This document shows positions 49,788 through 57,860 of a stretch of 62,325 nt of DNA, piece by piece. Under the pieces are notes generated by a model. That model had not been told where the DNA came from, did not search any database, and saw only the letters and a list, made by a program, of their open reading frames with translations. The number at the start of each line of letters is the position of its first letter. Positions within the stretch are counted from its first letter, which is position 1. This DNA comes from Streptomyces lacrimifluminis (GTDB taxonomy: Bacteria; Actinomycetota; Actinomycetes; Streptomycetales; Streptomycetaceae), in assembly GCF_014646095.1 (NCBI RefSeq), contig NZ_BMMU01000018.1:1-62325 (forward strand). The letters run 5' to 3'. The translations under genes and the position numbers were made by a program.

Positions 49788-50870
49788 TCAGCGCCCGGCA
49801 CGCAGGCCGACGACCGCGCCCTTGAACTCGAGACTCCGGGACGCCGCTTCGAGGATGTCCAGCACCCGCAGGCCCGCGCGGCCGTCGGTCAGCGGCGCTC
49901 TGCGCTGCCTGATGGCGTCGCCGAACTCGTCGACCATGCTGCGCAGCGCTTCCTTCTCGCCGATGGCGGGAGCGACCATGTCTCCGGAGCGGTACGAGAC
50001 GAGCATGTCCCGGCGCTCGTCCACGCCGATCTCCTGGGGCGCGGACAGATCCACCCCGCGGTCGAAGATCGCCACGCGCTGGGCGGGGTTGAGGTCGTCC
50101 CAGATCAGGGTGCGCTTGGCACCGCCCACCATGGTGGTGCGGACCTTGGTCGGCGACAGCCAGTTGACGTGCACGTGGGCGATGGCCCCCGTGTTGAGCT
50201 GGAGCGTCAGATAGGCCACGCAGGCCTGTCCCGCGCCGATCGGGTCGGCCCCGTGGGCGGCGACGGCGACCGGTTCGACGTTGTCGGGGAGGATGAAGTC
50301 CAGGATCGACAGGTCGTGCGGGGCGAGGTCCCACATCACGTCGATGTCCTTCTGGACCAGCCCGAGGTTGATCCGGACGGAGTCGACGAAGTGGATGTCG
50401 CCGAGTTCTCCGGAGCGGACCAGTTCCCGGATACGGCCCACGGCGGGCGTGTAACAGTAGGTGTGGTCGCACATCAGGGTGAGCCCGCGTTCTTCCGCCT
50501 CGGTCACCAGGCGCATCCCGTCGGCGTAGGTCGCCGCGAGCGGCTTCTCCACGAGGACGTGCTTGCCGGCGCGCAGGGCGGCCAGCGCGATGTCGAGGTG
50601 GGTCCCGGCGGGCGTGGCCACGGCGACGGCGTCCACCGACGGGTCGGCGAGGACAGCCGCGTAGTCCGAGGTGGCCTGGACGGTCGAGTAGCCGCCGAGG
50701 ACCCGCTGGGCCCGGTCCACGTCGAGGTCGCACAGCCAGCGCAGCCGGAACTGCTCGCTGGCCTGGAAGTTGCGTACGAGGTTGGGGCCCCAGTAGCCGG
50801 CCCCGACGACCGCGATCCCCAACGGCTGCGTGCCCTGCGTCACTTGGTTCCTCATATTCCTTCGGTCCAT
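49788..50870 (-). CDS. Gfo/Idh/MocA sugar dehydrogenase (WlbA/WbpB-like)
   Basis: This 360-residue NAD(H) enzyme has the loop IAVVGAGYWGPNLVRNF (near residue 19), the sugar-positioning EKP motif in GKHVLVEKPLA (about 108-118) and the catalytic DLAPHDLSIL His (about 190-199). The WGPNLVRNF and MWDLAPHDLSILDF wording is typical of the WlbA/WbpB group, which oxidises C3 of UDP-GlcNAcA. With the 45826 aminotransferase and the 27874 acetyltransferase it gives UDP-GlcNAc3NAcA. ATG 50870 overlaps the upstream stop (TGATG); a second ATG at 50855 with AAGGA is possible. Confidence 0.82.
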   Translation of the reverse strand: MDRRNMRNQVTQGTQPLGIAVVGAGYWGPNLVRNFQASEQFRLRWLCDLDVDRAQRVLGGYSTVQATSDYAAVLADPSVDAVAVATPAGTHLDIALAALRAGKHVLVEKPLAATYADGMRLVTEAEERGLTLMCDHTYCYTPAVGRIRELVRSGELGDIHFVDSVRINLGLVQKDIDVMWDLAPHDLSILDFILPDNVEPVAVAAHGADPIGAGQACVAYLTLQLNTGAIAHVHVNWLSPTKVRTTMVGGAKRTLIWDDLNPAQRVAIFDRGVDLSAPQEIGVDERRDMLVSYRSGDMVAPAIGEKEALRSMVDEFGDAIRQRRAPLTDGRAGLRVLDILEAASRSLEFKGAVVGLRAGR

Positions 50871-52309
50871 CAGTAGGCCCCCGTTCCGCGCACCACCGCG
50901 GACCCGGTGCGCGCCAGGATCTCCAGGTCGAGACCCATCGACCAGTTGTCCACGTATCCGAGGTCGAGGCGGACCGCCTCGTCCCAGGGCAGGTCGGAAC
51001 GTCCGCTGACCTGCCACAGCCCGGTGAGGCCGGGCTTGACGAGCAGCCGGCGCTTGACCTCCGGCGTGTACTCCTCGACCTCTTCGGGCAGTGGCGGCCG
51101 GGGGCCGACGAGCGACATGTGGCCGCCGACCACGTTGATCAGCTGCGGCAGTTCGTCGAGCGACGTGCGGCGCAGCACCGAGCCGACCCGGGTGATCCGA
51201 GGGTCCTCCTTCACCTTGAACAGCAGACCGTCTCTGTTCTCGTTGAGGTGTTCCAGTTCCGACCGGAGCGCCTCCGAGTCCGGCCTCATGGTGCGGAACT
51301 TGAACATGGTGAAGTGGTCGCCGTACCGGCCCACGCGCTGCTGCCTGAACAGCGTCGCCCCCGGACTGTCCAGGCGGACGATCAGGGCGATCAGCAACAT
51401 CGGCAGGGCGAGGAACGCCAGGAGCACCGCCGCGAGCGACCGGTCCAGGACTTCCTTGGGCAGCCGGGAGATCCGGGTCAGGTTCGGAGCCTGTATCCGC
51501 ACCAGTGGCACCCCGTTGGTGGGGCGTACCGCCAGGCGGGAGGCGGACACGTCGGTCAGCACGGGGGCCAGTAGGAAGTCGACGCCCTGCACGGCCGCCG
51601 TCCAGGACATCCGGCGCAGGACGGAGGCGTCGGCCTGGGGTACCGGCAGTGCCACCACGGTGCTGATGCCCATGACCCGGACCACGTCGTCCATGTCGCC
51701 GATGCCGCCGAGGACGGGGAGCCCCAGCTTGTGGATCTCCGCCCGGTTCTTCGGATCGCTCAGGCACACCCCGGCGACGTGCAGTTCCTGTGCGCCTCCG
51801 CGGCGGAGTACGGTCACCAGCTCCACGATGCCGGGTGAGGGCCCGACCAGGAGCGTCGCGCTCCGGTCCCGGCCCCGGGCCCATCTTCGGTGGAGTCGAC
51901 GGCGGAGGGCGTAGCGGCCCGGCAGTGCGATCGCAACGGTCGGCACCGCAGCCATGACCATGTCATGGAGAAGTCCCTCGTCGTGTACGAACACGTAGTG
52001 CGCGCCCGCGGCCAGCGCAGGCAGCACGAGAGCGCCGCGGAGCACCCGTCGGTACTCCTCGGTTCCCAGACCCAGAGCGGTGCGGTCGTAGGAGCGATGG
52101 ACGACCATGACCGCGATCCACATCGGGGGCAGCACCAGGGCAACCGCCCAGCGGCCGTACACCGCGTGGATCAGGAAGGCCGCGGCGAGAGCCGCGAAAC
52201 CGTCCGCGACCAGCAGGGCGATCCGGTACTTCCGATCCCAACGCCTTCGGCGAGCTTCCGGAGTCCTGCGTTCCACAACCAGTTGCTCATGCGTGACCTC
52301 AATGGCCAT
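50870..52309 (-). CDS. Polyprenyl-phosphate sugar-1-phosphate transferase (initiating enzyme)
   Basis: This 479-residue membrane protein has four N-terminal helices (about 28-135), a nucleotide-binding-like middle part (LLVGPSPGIVELVTVL) and one further helix (ALIVRL region, about 290-310). It then has the catalytic bacterial sugar-transferase domain: FRQQRVGRYGDHFTMFKFRTMRPDSE, RRTSLDELPQLINVVGGHMSLVGPRPPLP, KPGLTGLWQVSGRSDLPWDEAVRLDLGY. This is the WbaP/EpsE-type enzyme that loads the first sugar phosphate on undecaprenyl phosphate. It is first in the minus-strand operon, with GGGGAG before ATG 52309. A 286-base AT-richer gap upstream (52310-52595) holds the divergent promoters. Confidence 0.92.
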   Translation of the reverse strand: MAIEVTHEQLVVERRTPEARRRRWDRKYRIALLVADGFAALAAAFLIHAVYGRWAVALVLPPMWIAVMVVHRSYDRTALGLGTEEYRRVLRGALVLPALAAGAHYVFVHDEGLLHDMVMAAVPTVAIALPGRYALRRRLHRRWARGRDRSATLLVGPSPGIVELVTVLRRGGAQELHVAGVCLSDPKNRAEIHKLGLPVLGGIGDMDDVVRVMGISTVVALPVPQADASVLRRMSWTAAVQGVDFLLAPVLTDVSASRLAVRPTNGVPLVRIQAPNLTRISRLPKEVLDRSLAAVLLAFLALPMLLIALIVRLDSPGATLFRQQRVGRYGDHFTMFKFRTMRPDSEALRSELEHLNENRDGLLFKVKEDPRITRVGSVLRRTSLDELPQLINVVGGHMSLVGPRPPLPEEVEEYTPEVKRRLLVKPGLTGLWQVSGRSDLPWDEAVRLDLGYVDNWSMGLDLEILARTGSAVVRGTGAY

Positions 52310-52595
52310 GCTCCCCCCACCACATGCGCGGCTACCCCCCGATCGAAGTGCCCTCCACACAGGGACACTGAAAGACGAGGGAGCGTCAGCGGTTCCCCAA
52401 CCGCCTCATGCCCCCCAGCATGCTTTTCCTGCGAGTTCATATACGTGCAAAATGCCACACCGTGACATCAAGTCAAGGACACGTTCCCCACCCAAACCGG
52501 TCCGGCGGCACTCAATCTAGACCACTAAACGCAATCACGGGAACGGTTGAACGAAACACACATCGCATTAGTGACACTGACGGCATACTGCCCAC

Positions 52596-53444
52596 GTGAC
52601 GAGCATCGTGATCCCGGCCCACAACGAGGCACGAGTCATCGGCCGACTCCTCGATTCGCTGGTGGCCGACTCCGCCGACGGCGAGACCGACATCGTGGTC
52701 GTGTGCAACGGCTGCACGGACGACACCGCGCGGATCGCGGCCACCCACGGACCGCGCGTCCGCGTGGTCGAGATCCCCACCCCCTCGAAGCACGCCGCCC
52801 TGCGCGCGGGAGACGACCACGCGCGCGGCTTCCCCCGCCTCTACGTGGACGCCGACGTCGTGCTCACGGCCGCGGACGTACGGGCACTGGTCGAGCCCCT
52901 GAACGACGACACCTCGGACATCCTGGCCACCGCCCCCGAACGGCGGATCCCGCTGACCGGCTGCGGCTGGCGGGTGCGCGCCTACTACCGGGTGTGGCAG
53001 CGCCTCCCCGCCGTGCGCGAAGGGCTGTTCGGCCGGGGCGTCATCGCGGTCTCCAAGGCCGGGCACGCCCGGATCGCCGCTCTGCCGCCGCTGATGGCGG
53101 ACGACCTCGCCGCCTCCCTGGCGTTCGCCCCCGGGGAGCGGCTGGTGGTCGGCGGCGCCGGTGTCGTGGTCCACCCCCCGCGCACCTGGCGGGACTTGAT
53201 GAAACGGCGGGTCCGGGCCGCGGTGTCCACCGCCCAGGTGGAGCAGCACCAGGAACCGGAGGAAGCCTCGGCGCGCACCAGCGTGGCGGACCTGAAAGCC
53301 CTGGTCCGCAGGGATCCGAGGCTCTTCCCGAGTGTCGTAGTCTTCGTCGCGGCGGCGGTCGCCGCCCGGCGGGCATCCAGAAAGGCCATCCGGGCACAGG
53401 ACTTCGGTACCTGGCTACGGGACGAGAGCAGCCGGCAGAACTGA
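52596..53444 (+). CDS. GT2 family glycosyltransferase
   Basis: This 282-residue enzyme has SIVIPAHNEARVIGRLLDSLVAD (3-25), VVVCNGCTDDTARIAA, TPSKHAALRAGDDHARGFPRLYVDADVVL with the DAD metal motif (about 86-92), and GRGVIAVSKAG followed by PPLMADDLAAS (acceptor-side acid). A weak hydrophobic segment lies near the C-terminus (SVVVFVAAAVAAR). It starts with GTG at 52596 and faces the initiating transferase across a divergent promoter region. It begins a three-gene plus-strand group. Confidence 0.83.
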   Translation: MTSIVIPAHNEARVIGRLLDSLVADSADGETDIVVVCNGCTDDTARIAATHGPRVRVVEIPTPSKHAALRAGDDHARGFPRLYVDADVVLTAADVRALVEPLNDDTSDILATAPERRIPLTGCGWRVRAYYRVWQRLPAVREGLFGRGVIAVSKAGHARIAALPPLMADDLAASLAFAPGERLVVGGAGVVVHPPRTWRDLMKRRVRAAVSTAQVEQHQEPEEASARTSVADLKALVRRDPRLFPSVVVFVAAAVAARRASRKAIRAQDFGTWLRDESSRQN

Positions 53445-53470
53445 TCGCACCGCACCTGGAGTTCTCGATC

Positions 53471-54742
53471 ATGTATCTCACCGACCGTTCCGCCCCCGCA
53501 CAGGCGGACGGCGAACAGGGCCGAAGACGCGGCCCGGGGCGCAAGGTCGCCCCCGTCGTGCTCGTGCTGGGCTCGGTCAGTCTGATAACCGACATCTCCT
53601 CGGAGATGGTCACCGCCGTTCTGCCGCTCTACCTCGTCACCACGCTCGGTTTCACCCCCCTGGTCTTCGGCACCCTCGACGGCGTCTACAACGGCGTCAG
53701 CGCACTCGTGCAGCTCACCGGCGGCCATCTCGCCGACCGTGTTCGCAACCACAAACTGATGGCCGGGCTCGGGTACGGCCTGTCCGCACTGTGCAAGCCC
53801 CTGCTCCTGCTCGTGAGCAGCATCGGCGCACTCGGCACGGTCCTCGCCCTCGACCGCACCGGCAAGGGCCTGCGCACCGCACCACGCGACGCGATGATCT
53901 CCCTGTCCACGCCGCCCGAGCGACAGGGCCGCGCCTTCGGCGTGCACCGGGCGATGGACACCACGGGCGCGATGCTCGGCCCGCTGGCCGCCTTCTTCAT
54001 CCTGCGGGCCGCGACGGACGGCTACGACGCCGTGTTCGGCGTGAGCGCCTGCGTCGCCGTGCTCGGCGTGCTCGTGCTGGTGCTGTTCGTACCGGGCCGT
54101 CGGCAGCTCCCGCAGCCCGACGAAGCGGGTACGGCGGCCACCCAACCGCCTATTCGCTTTCGCGAAGCCCTGGCGCTGCTGCGGCTGCCACGGCTGCGGG
54201 CGCTCGCCGTCTGCGCCGCGCTGCTCGGCCTGACGACGGTCAGCGACGCCTTCGTCTATCTGCTCCTGCAACGGCGCGCGGGCATCGCCGACGAGTGGTT
54301 CCCGCTGCTGCCGCTGGGCACCGCCGCGGTGTTCCTGCTGCTGGCCGTGCCCCTGGGCGCACTGGCCGACAAGATCGGGCGGCGCACGGTGTTCCTCGCC
54401 GGGCACGTCAGCCTGCTCACCGGCTACGCCCTCCTGTTGTGGGCCCCGGCCACGCCGGCCCTGCCCTTCCTCGTCCTCGCGCTGCACGGCCTGTTCTACG
54501 CGGCCACCGACGGTGTGCTCCCGGCCGCCCTCGCCGGCATCGTTCCCGAACACCTGCGCGCCAGCGGCCTCGCCATCGTCGGGACCAGCCAGGCGCTGGC
54601 CCGGTTCTGCTGCTCGCTGGCCTTCGGCGCCGCCTGGACCGTGTGGGGCGACGGCCCGGCACTGGCCGGATCCGCGATCGGTCTGCTGTGCTGCGCCGTC
54701 GTCGCGGGCATGGTGCTGCGGCCGACCGGCGAAACCCGATGA
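53471..54742 (+). CDS. MFS transporter
   Basis: This 423-residue protein has twelve hydrophobic helices. It carries MFS loop motifs: GGHLADRVRNHKL after helix 2, LDRTGKGLRTAPRDAMIS (residues about 137-154), and GALADKIGRRTVFLAG between helices 8 and 9. The RTGKG(L/I)RTAPRDA motif marks a subfamily found across actinobacteria whose substrate is not known. The ATG at 53471 is the first with a continuous membrane topology. It follows the glycosyltransferase by 26 bases, suggesting co-transcription and possible export of a glycan precursor or metabolite. Confidence 0.82.
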   Translation: MYLTDRSAPAQADGEQGRRRGPGRKVAPVVLVLGSVSLITDISSEMVTAVLPLYLVTTLGFTPLVFGTLDGVYNGVSALVQLTGGHLADRVRNHKLMAGLGYGLSALCKPLLLLVSSIGALGTVLALDRTGKGLRTAPRDAMISLSTPPERQGRAFGVHRAMDTTGAMLGPLAAFFILRAATDGYDAVFGVSACVAVLGVLVLVLFVPGRRQLPQPDEAGTAATQPPIRFREALALLRLPRLRALAVCAALLGLTTVSDAFVYLLLQRRAGIADEWFPLLPLGTAAVFLLLAVPLGALADKIGRRTVFLAGHVSLLTGYALLLWAPATPALPFLVLALHGLFYAATDGVLPAALAGIVPEHLRASGLAIVGTSQALARFCCSLAFGAAWTVWGDGPALAGSAIGLLCCAVVAGMVLRPTGETR

Positions 54743-54773
54743 CCACCACAGCCACAAAGCCCCGAGGATCCAC

Positions 54774-55796
54774 ATGACATCGCTGCGCCGCCGCCTGTTC
54801 ATACTCGTCACCGGCGTGCTGATCCTCGCGGGGGTGGGAACCGGCGTGGTCCTGCACGCCGCCGACCGCGCGGACCGGGCGAACCGGTCGCAGCCGGGCG
54901 GCCCCGCCGTCAGCACGGGCAAGCTGACGCTCGACCAGAAGAGCCGTCTGACGTTCGTCAACGCCGCCGCCGGCCCGCACCGCACCGCGGTCGCCTCGGT
55001 TCCGTCCACCGACCCCGGGGCCGGCCGGACCGCCTCCGACCTGAAGTGCGCGCGCTTCTACGCGGCGGCCGGCACCGGCGTCTGTCTCCAGTCCGTCCCC
55101 GGTGTCCTGAAACAGAGCAACCGTGCCCTGCTCCTGGACGCCAACCTCCGCACCCTGCGCACCTACCCGCTCGCGGGCACCCCCAGCCGGGCCCGGGTCT
55201 CGCCCGACGGCCGCTTCGTCGCCTGGACCGTCTTCGTCTCCGGCGAGTCCTACGCCTCCGCGTTCTTCTCCACCCGGACGTCGATCCTGGACACCCGTAC
55301 CATGCGGCTGACGCCCAGCCTGGAGACGTTCTCCATCACCCTGGACGGCAAGCCCTACCGCGCCTCGGACGTCAACTTCTGGGGCGTCACCTTCGCCTCC
55401 GACGACGACACCTTCTACGCCACCCTCAACACCGCCAACAAGACCTACCTGGTTCGCGGTTCGCTCTCCGGGCACAAGGTCACCACCCTGGTCGAGAACG
55501 TGGAGTGCCCCTCGCTCTCCCCCGACGGGACCCGTGTCGCCTTCAAGAAGCGGGTCCTGTCCCGCACGGCCCTCTGGCACGAGTACGTCCTCGACCTCGG
55601 CACCCTCAAGGAGACGGCGCTCGCCGAACGCCACAGCGTCGACGACCAGGCCACCTGGCTCGACAACGACACCGTCGCCTATGCCCTCCCCACCGACGGC
55701 GAAATCGGCGGCAGCGACCTGTGGACCGTCCCCGCGAACGGCACGGGCAGCCCCCGCCTGTTGATCACGGGAGCTTCGTCCCCCGCTCCGCTGTAG
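54774..55796 (+). CDS. Membrane-anchored TolB/beta-propeller-like protein
   Basis: This 340-residue protein has an N-terminal helix (RLFILVTGVLILAGVGTGVVL, residues 8-28) that is a signal anchor or uncleaved signal. The rest is built of repeated beta-propeller strands with SPDG turns (VSPDGRFVAWTVF, LSPDGTRVAFKK, LDTRTMRL, LWTVPANG), like TolB or WD40-like secreted proteins. It has four Cys-containing positions outside the membrane. Catalysis is not apparent; binding or scaffold roles are usual. It follows the MFS gene by 31 bases and ends at a strong hairpin. Confidence 0.7.
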   Translation: MTSLRRRLFILVTGVLILAGVGTGVVLHAADRADRANRSQPGGPAVSTGKLTLDQKSRLTFVNAAAGPHRTAVASVPSTDPGAGRTASDLKCARFYAAAGTGVCLQSVPGVLKQSNRALLLDANLRTLRTYPLAGTPSRARVSPDGRFVAWTVFVSGESYASAFFSTRTSILDTRTMRLTPSLETFSITLDGKPYRASDVNFWGVTFASDDDTFYATLNTANKTYLVRGSLSGHKVTTLVENVECPSLSPDGTRVAFKKRVLSRTALWHEYVLDLGTLKETALAERHSVDDQATWLDNDTVAYALPTDGEIGGSDLWTVPANGTGSPRLLITGASSPAPL

Positions 55797-55808
55797 ACGG
55801 CGGGGGCC

Positions 55809-55844
55809 GAGCCCGTCCGCGTCCAGGTGGGCGCGGACGGGCTC
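55809..55844. terminator. 13-bp stem-loop ending the plus-strand group
   Basis: Arms GAGCCCGTCCGCG (55809-55821) and CGCGGACGGGCTC (55832-55844) are perfectly complementary around a ten-base loop. It lies 12 bases after the beta-propeller gene and just before the minus-strand SGNH remnant, so it can act in both directions. Confidence 0.8.
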
Positions 55845-55851
55845 GCCGGGG

Positions 55852-56020
55852 TCAGGGCGCCTCGCGATCGCAGGAGAGGTCTCGCAGCCGCACCGCGTCG
55901 GCCATCGCCTGCGTGCCGGTGTCATGCGGGTGCAGGCGATCGCCGTTGTCCTCCCAGCCGATGATGTGTCCGCCAACGGCGCCGGCCGCGCGGTGAGGAC
56001 CTCCTCGCGCTGCCGCTCCG
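55852..56020 (-). pseudogene. Remnant of an SGNH/GDSL hydrolase C-terminus
   Basis: The last 55 codons of a minus-strand frame read GWEDNGDRLHPHDTGTQAMADAV then a short tail. This is the block V motif (D-x-x-H-P with N/H-D-x-G) that closes SGNH hydrolases and supplies the catalytic Asp and His. No GDSL motif or other blocks are found upstream in any frame before the YjbQ gene. Only a fragment remains. Confidence 0.55.
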
Positions 56021-56072
56021 GGGACGACGTGGCGAGCTTCAACCGCGACCGCCGCCCCCGGGACGATCACGC

Positions 56073-56495
56073 TCAGCCCAGGAAGCTCAGTCGAACCTGA
56101 CGGTTGACATTGGAGATGTTGGTGTCGACCAGGCACACCGACTGCCACGTCCCGAGCTCCAGTCGCCCGCCCAGCACCGGCAGCGTGGCGTGCGGTGGGA
56201 CGAGGGCCGGGAGGACGTGGTCGCGGCCGTGTCCGGGGGTGCCGTGGCGGTGCTGCCAGCGGTCGTCGGAGGGGAGCAGGGTGTGCAGCGCGGCTAGGAG
56301 GTCGCTGTCGCTGCCCGCACCCGTTTCGATGACCGCGATTCCGGCGGTGGCGTGCGGGACGAAGACGTTGAGGAGTCCGTCCCGGCCATCGGCCACCTCC
56401 CTCAGGAAGCTCTCGCAGTCGTGGGTGAGGTCGACGACCGTCTCCTCGGTGCCGGAGACGATGTTCAGGACGCGCGTGGTGAAGGCATTGGACAT
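56073..56495 (-). CDS. YjbQ family protein (UPF0047)
   Basis: This 140-residue protein has the conserved features of the YjbQ fold: NVFVPHATAGIAVIETG (metal-binding His), a short helix with LLAALHTLLP, GHGRDHVLPALVPPHATLPV, and GTWQSVCLVDTNISNVNRQVRLSFLG at the end. E. coli YjbQ has weak thiamine-phosphate synthase activity in vitro, but the true function of the family is unsettled. ATG 56495 gives the standard length; an ATG at 56504 would add three residues. The gene is alone, between the SGNH remnant and the divergent leader peptide. Confidence 0.88.
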   Translation of the reverse strand: MSNAFTTRVLNIVSGTEETVVDLTHDCESFLREVADGRDGLLNVFVPHATAGIAVIETGAGSDSDLLAALHTLLPSDDRWQHRHGTPGHGRDHVLPALVPPHATLPVLGGRLELGTWQSVCLVDTNISNVNRQVRLSFLG

Positions 56496-56568
56496 GTGCC
56501 CCATCATCACCCGGTCCCCGGGAGCCACCCCCGACCCGACTCCCGCTCCTTGATACGGAAGGTCCATT

Positions 56569-56646
56569 CTGCGAGACGCCATTGACCGTGGCGGTCATAT
56601 CCACCTGCTGCGGGTGACCTCCGCCGCGTGTCGCCGCGGCTGCTGA
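56569..56646 (+). CDS. Cysteine-type leader peptide (attenuator ORF) before the ssu remnant
   Basis: This 25-codon ORF ends HIHLLRVTSAACRRGC before TGA. It matches the HIDLxRVxSAxCR pattern I know from Streptomyces leader peptides upstream of sulfur-assimilation genes. GGAAGG lies at 56557-56562, six bases before a CTG that is the only candidate start in frame, so either CTG is used or an ATG has been lost. Two Cys codons stand near the end, as expected for translation-based sensing of cysteinyl-tRNA. The genes it would control, ssuC and ssuD, are broken, so it is an orphan. Confidence 0.6.
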   Translation: MRDAIDRGGHIHLLRVTSAACRRGC

Positions 56647-56779
56647 CGCCCTTCCCCCTCCCTTCACGCCCGCCTGGGCTCCGCCCCACCCGCACGTCCC
56701 GGATCTCTCCTGATCCCCTCCGGACGCGGCGGCGTCGAGGCACCCCCTCCCCGGTCACTCTCCTCCTCGTGGAGCACTC

Positions 56780-57050
56780 ATGAGCATCAGCCACGCCCCA
56801 CCCGGATCCATCAAACCCGACATATCGGGCAAATCTGGTCCCGGTGCGTCCGAAGTCGCCTCCCGAGACGCCGAGCGCGCCCTCCCCGAGCTCGAACCCA
56901 TCGTCCCCAGCTCCACGCGCCGCACCCGCGTCCCCCGCTGGCTGCGCCGCACCTCGGGTCCGCTACTGCTCCTCGCGCTCTGGCAACTCCTCAGCAGCAC
57001 GGGCGCGTTGACGGCCGACATCCTCGCCTCACCCGGGCGGATCGCCCCCT
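56780..57050 (+). pseudogene. Truncated ssuC (alkanesulfonate ABC transporter permease) 5' end
   Basis: About 90 codons remain: a charged leader, then VPRWLRRTSGPLLLLALWQLLSSTG and LASPGRIA, which is the first helix and start of SsuC-type permeases. The frame then runs into sequence from a different gene (ssuD) and ends without the remaining helices or the EAA loop. The ATG at 56780 has GGAGC upstream, so a short fragment could still be translated but would not work. Confidence 0.65.
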
Positions 57051-57069
57051 CACCGGTGGCGCCTCCTCC

Positions 57070-57853
57070 GAGCAACGCCGCTTCGGCGACGACCTCGACC
57101 ATGACCGGCGGTACGCCCGGACCGACGAGTTCCTCTCCGTCGTACGACAAGCGTGGAGCGGTCGGCCGTACGACTTCGACGGTGGGCACTACCGGATCGA
57201 GGACGGGCTGACGGCCCTGCCGCCCGACCCGGTTGCCGCCGCTCTCCTTCGGCGGTTCCTCTCCGCCGCGGGGCCGGTCGTGGCGGGGCACGCGGATGTG
57301 TATCTGACCTGGGGTGAGCCGCCGGCGCAGGTGAAAGAGGAGATCGACTGGATTCGGTCGCCGGCCGAGCGCGGGGGGCGGACGGTCCGGTTCGGGGTGC
57401 GGCTGCACACCGTCTCGCGTGACTCGTCGGCCGAGGCCTGGTCGACGGCGTACCGCGACTGAAGGACCTCGACGCGGAGACGATCGCGGCGGCGCCGGCG
57501 GCGCTCGGCCGGAGTGAGTCGGTGGGACAGCAACGGATGGTCGCCCTGCACGGCGGCTCGCGCGACAAGCTGGAGAGCTGTCCGAACCTGTGGGCGGGCG
57601 TCGGTCTCGTACGGGGCGGCGCTGGCACCGTGCTCGTCGGCAGCCACAGTGAGGTCGCCCGGGGGCACCTCCCGCGCCCGTTCAGGGCAGCGGCGGAGGA
57701 TCGAGGAGTGCCCACGCTGGGCGTCGAGCACTTCGCGCTCTCCGCTTATCCGCATCTGGGGAGGCGTACTGGTTCGGCGAGGGGATGATCCCCGAGCGGG
57801 CGCTGCATGCTTCGACTGCCACGCGGGAAGAACCTCGCCCCACCCCCGGTTAG
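57070..57853 (+). pseudogene. Frameshifted ssuD (FMNH2-dependent alkanesulfonate monooxygenase) remnant
   Basis: Pieces of SsuD appear in order in different frames: FGDDLDHDRRYARTDEFL (57070 on), AGHADVYLTWGEPPAQVKEE with RTVRFGVRLHTVSRDSSAEAW (57280-57460), SESVGQQRMVALHGGSRDKL with GVGLVRGGAGTVLVGSH (57500-57650), LSAYPHL (57745) and EAYWFGEGMIPERAL (57760-57800). The N-terminal 100-odd residues are absent, deleted together with most of ssuC, and several frameshifts follow. SsuD released sulfite from alkanesulfonates as a sulfur source. The tail ends at TAG 57851, just before the next gene. Confidence 0.75.
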
Positions 57854-57860
57854 TAGAAGC

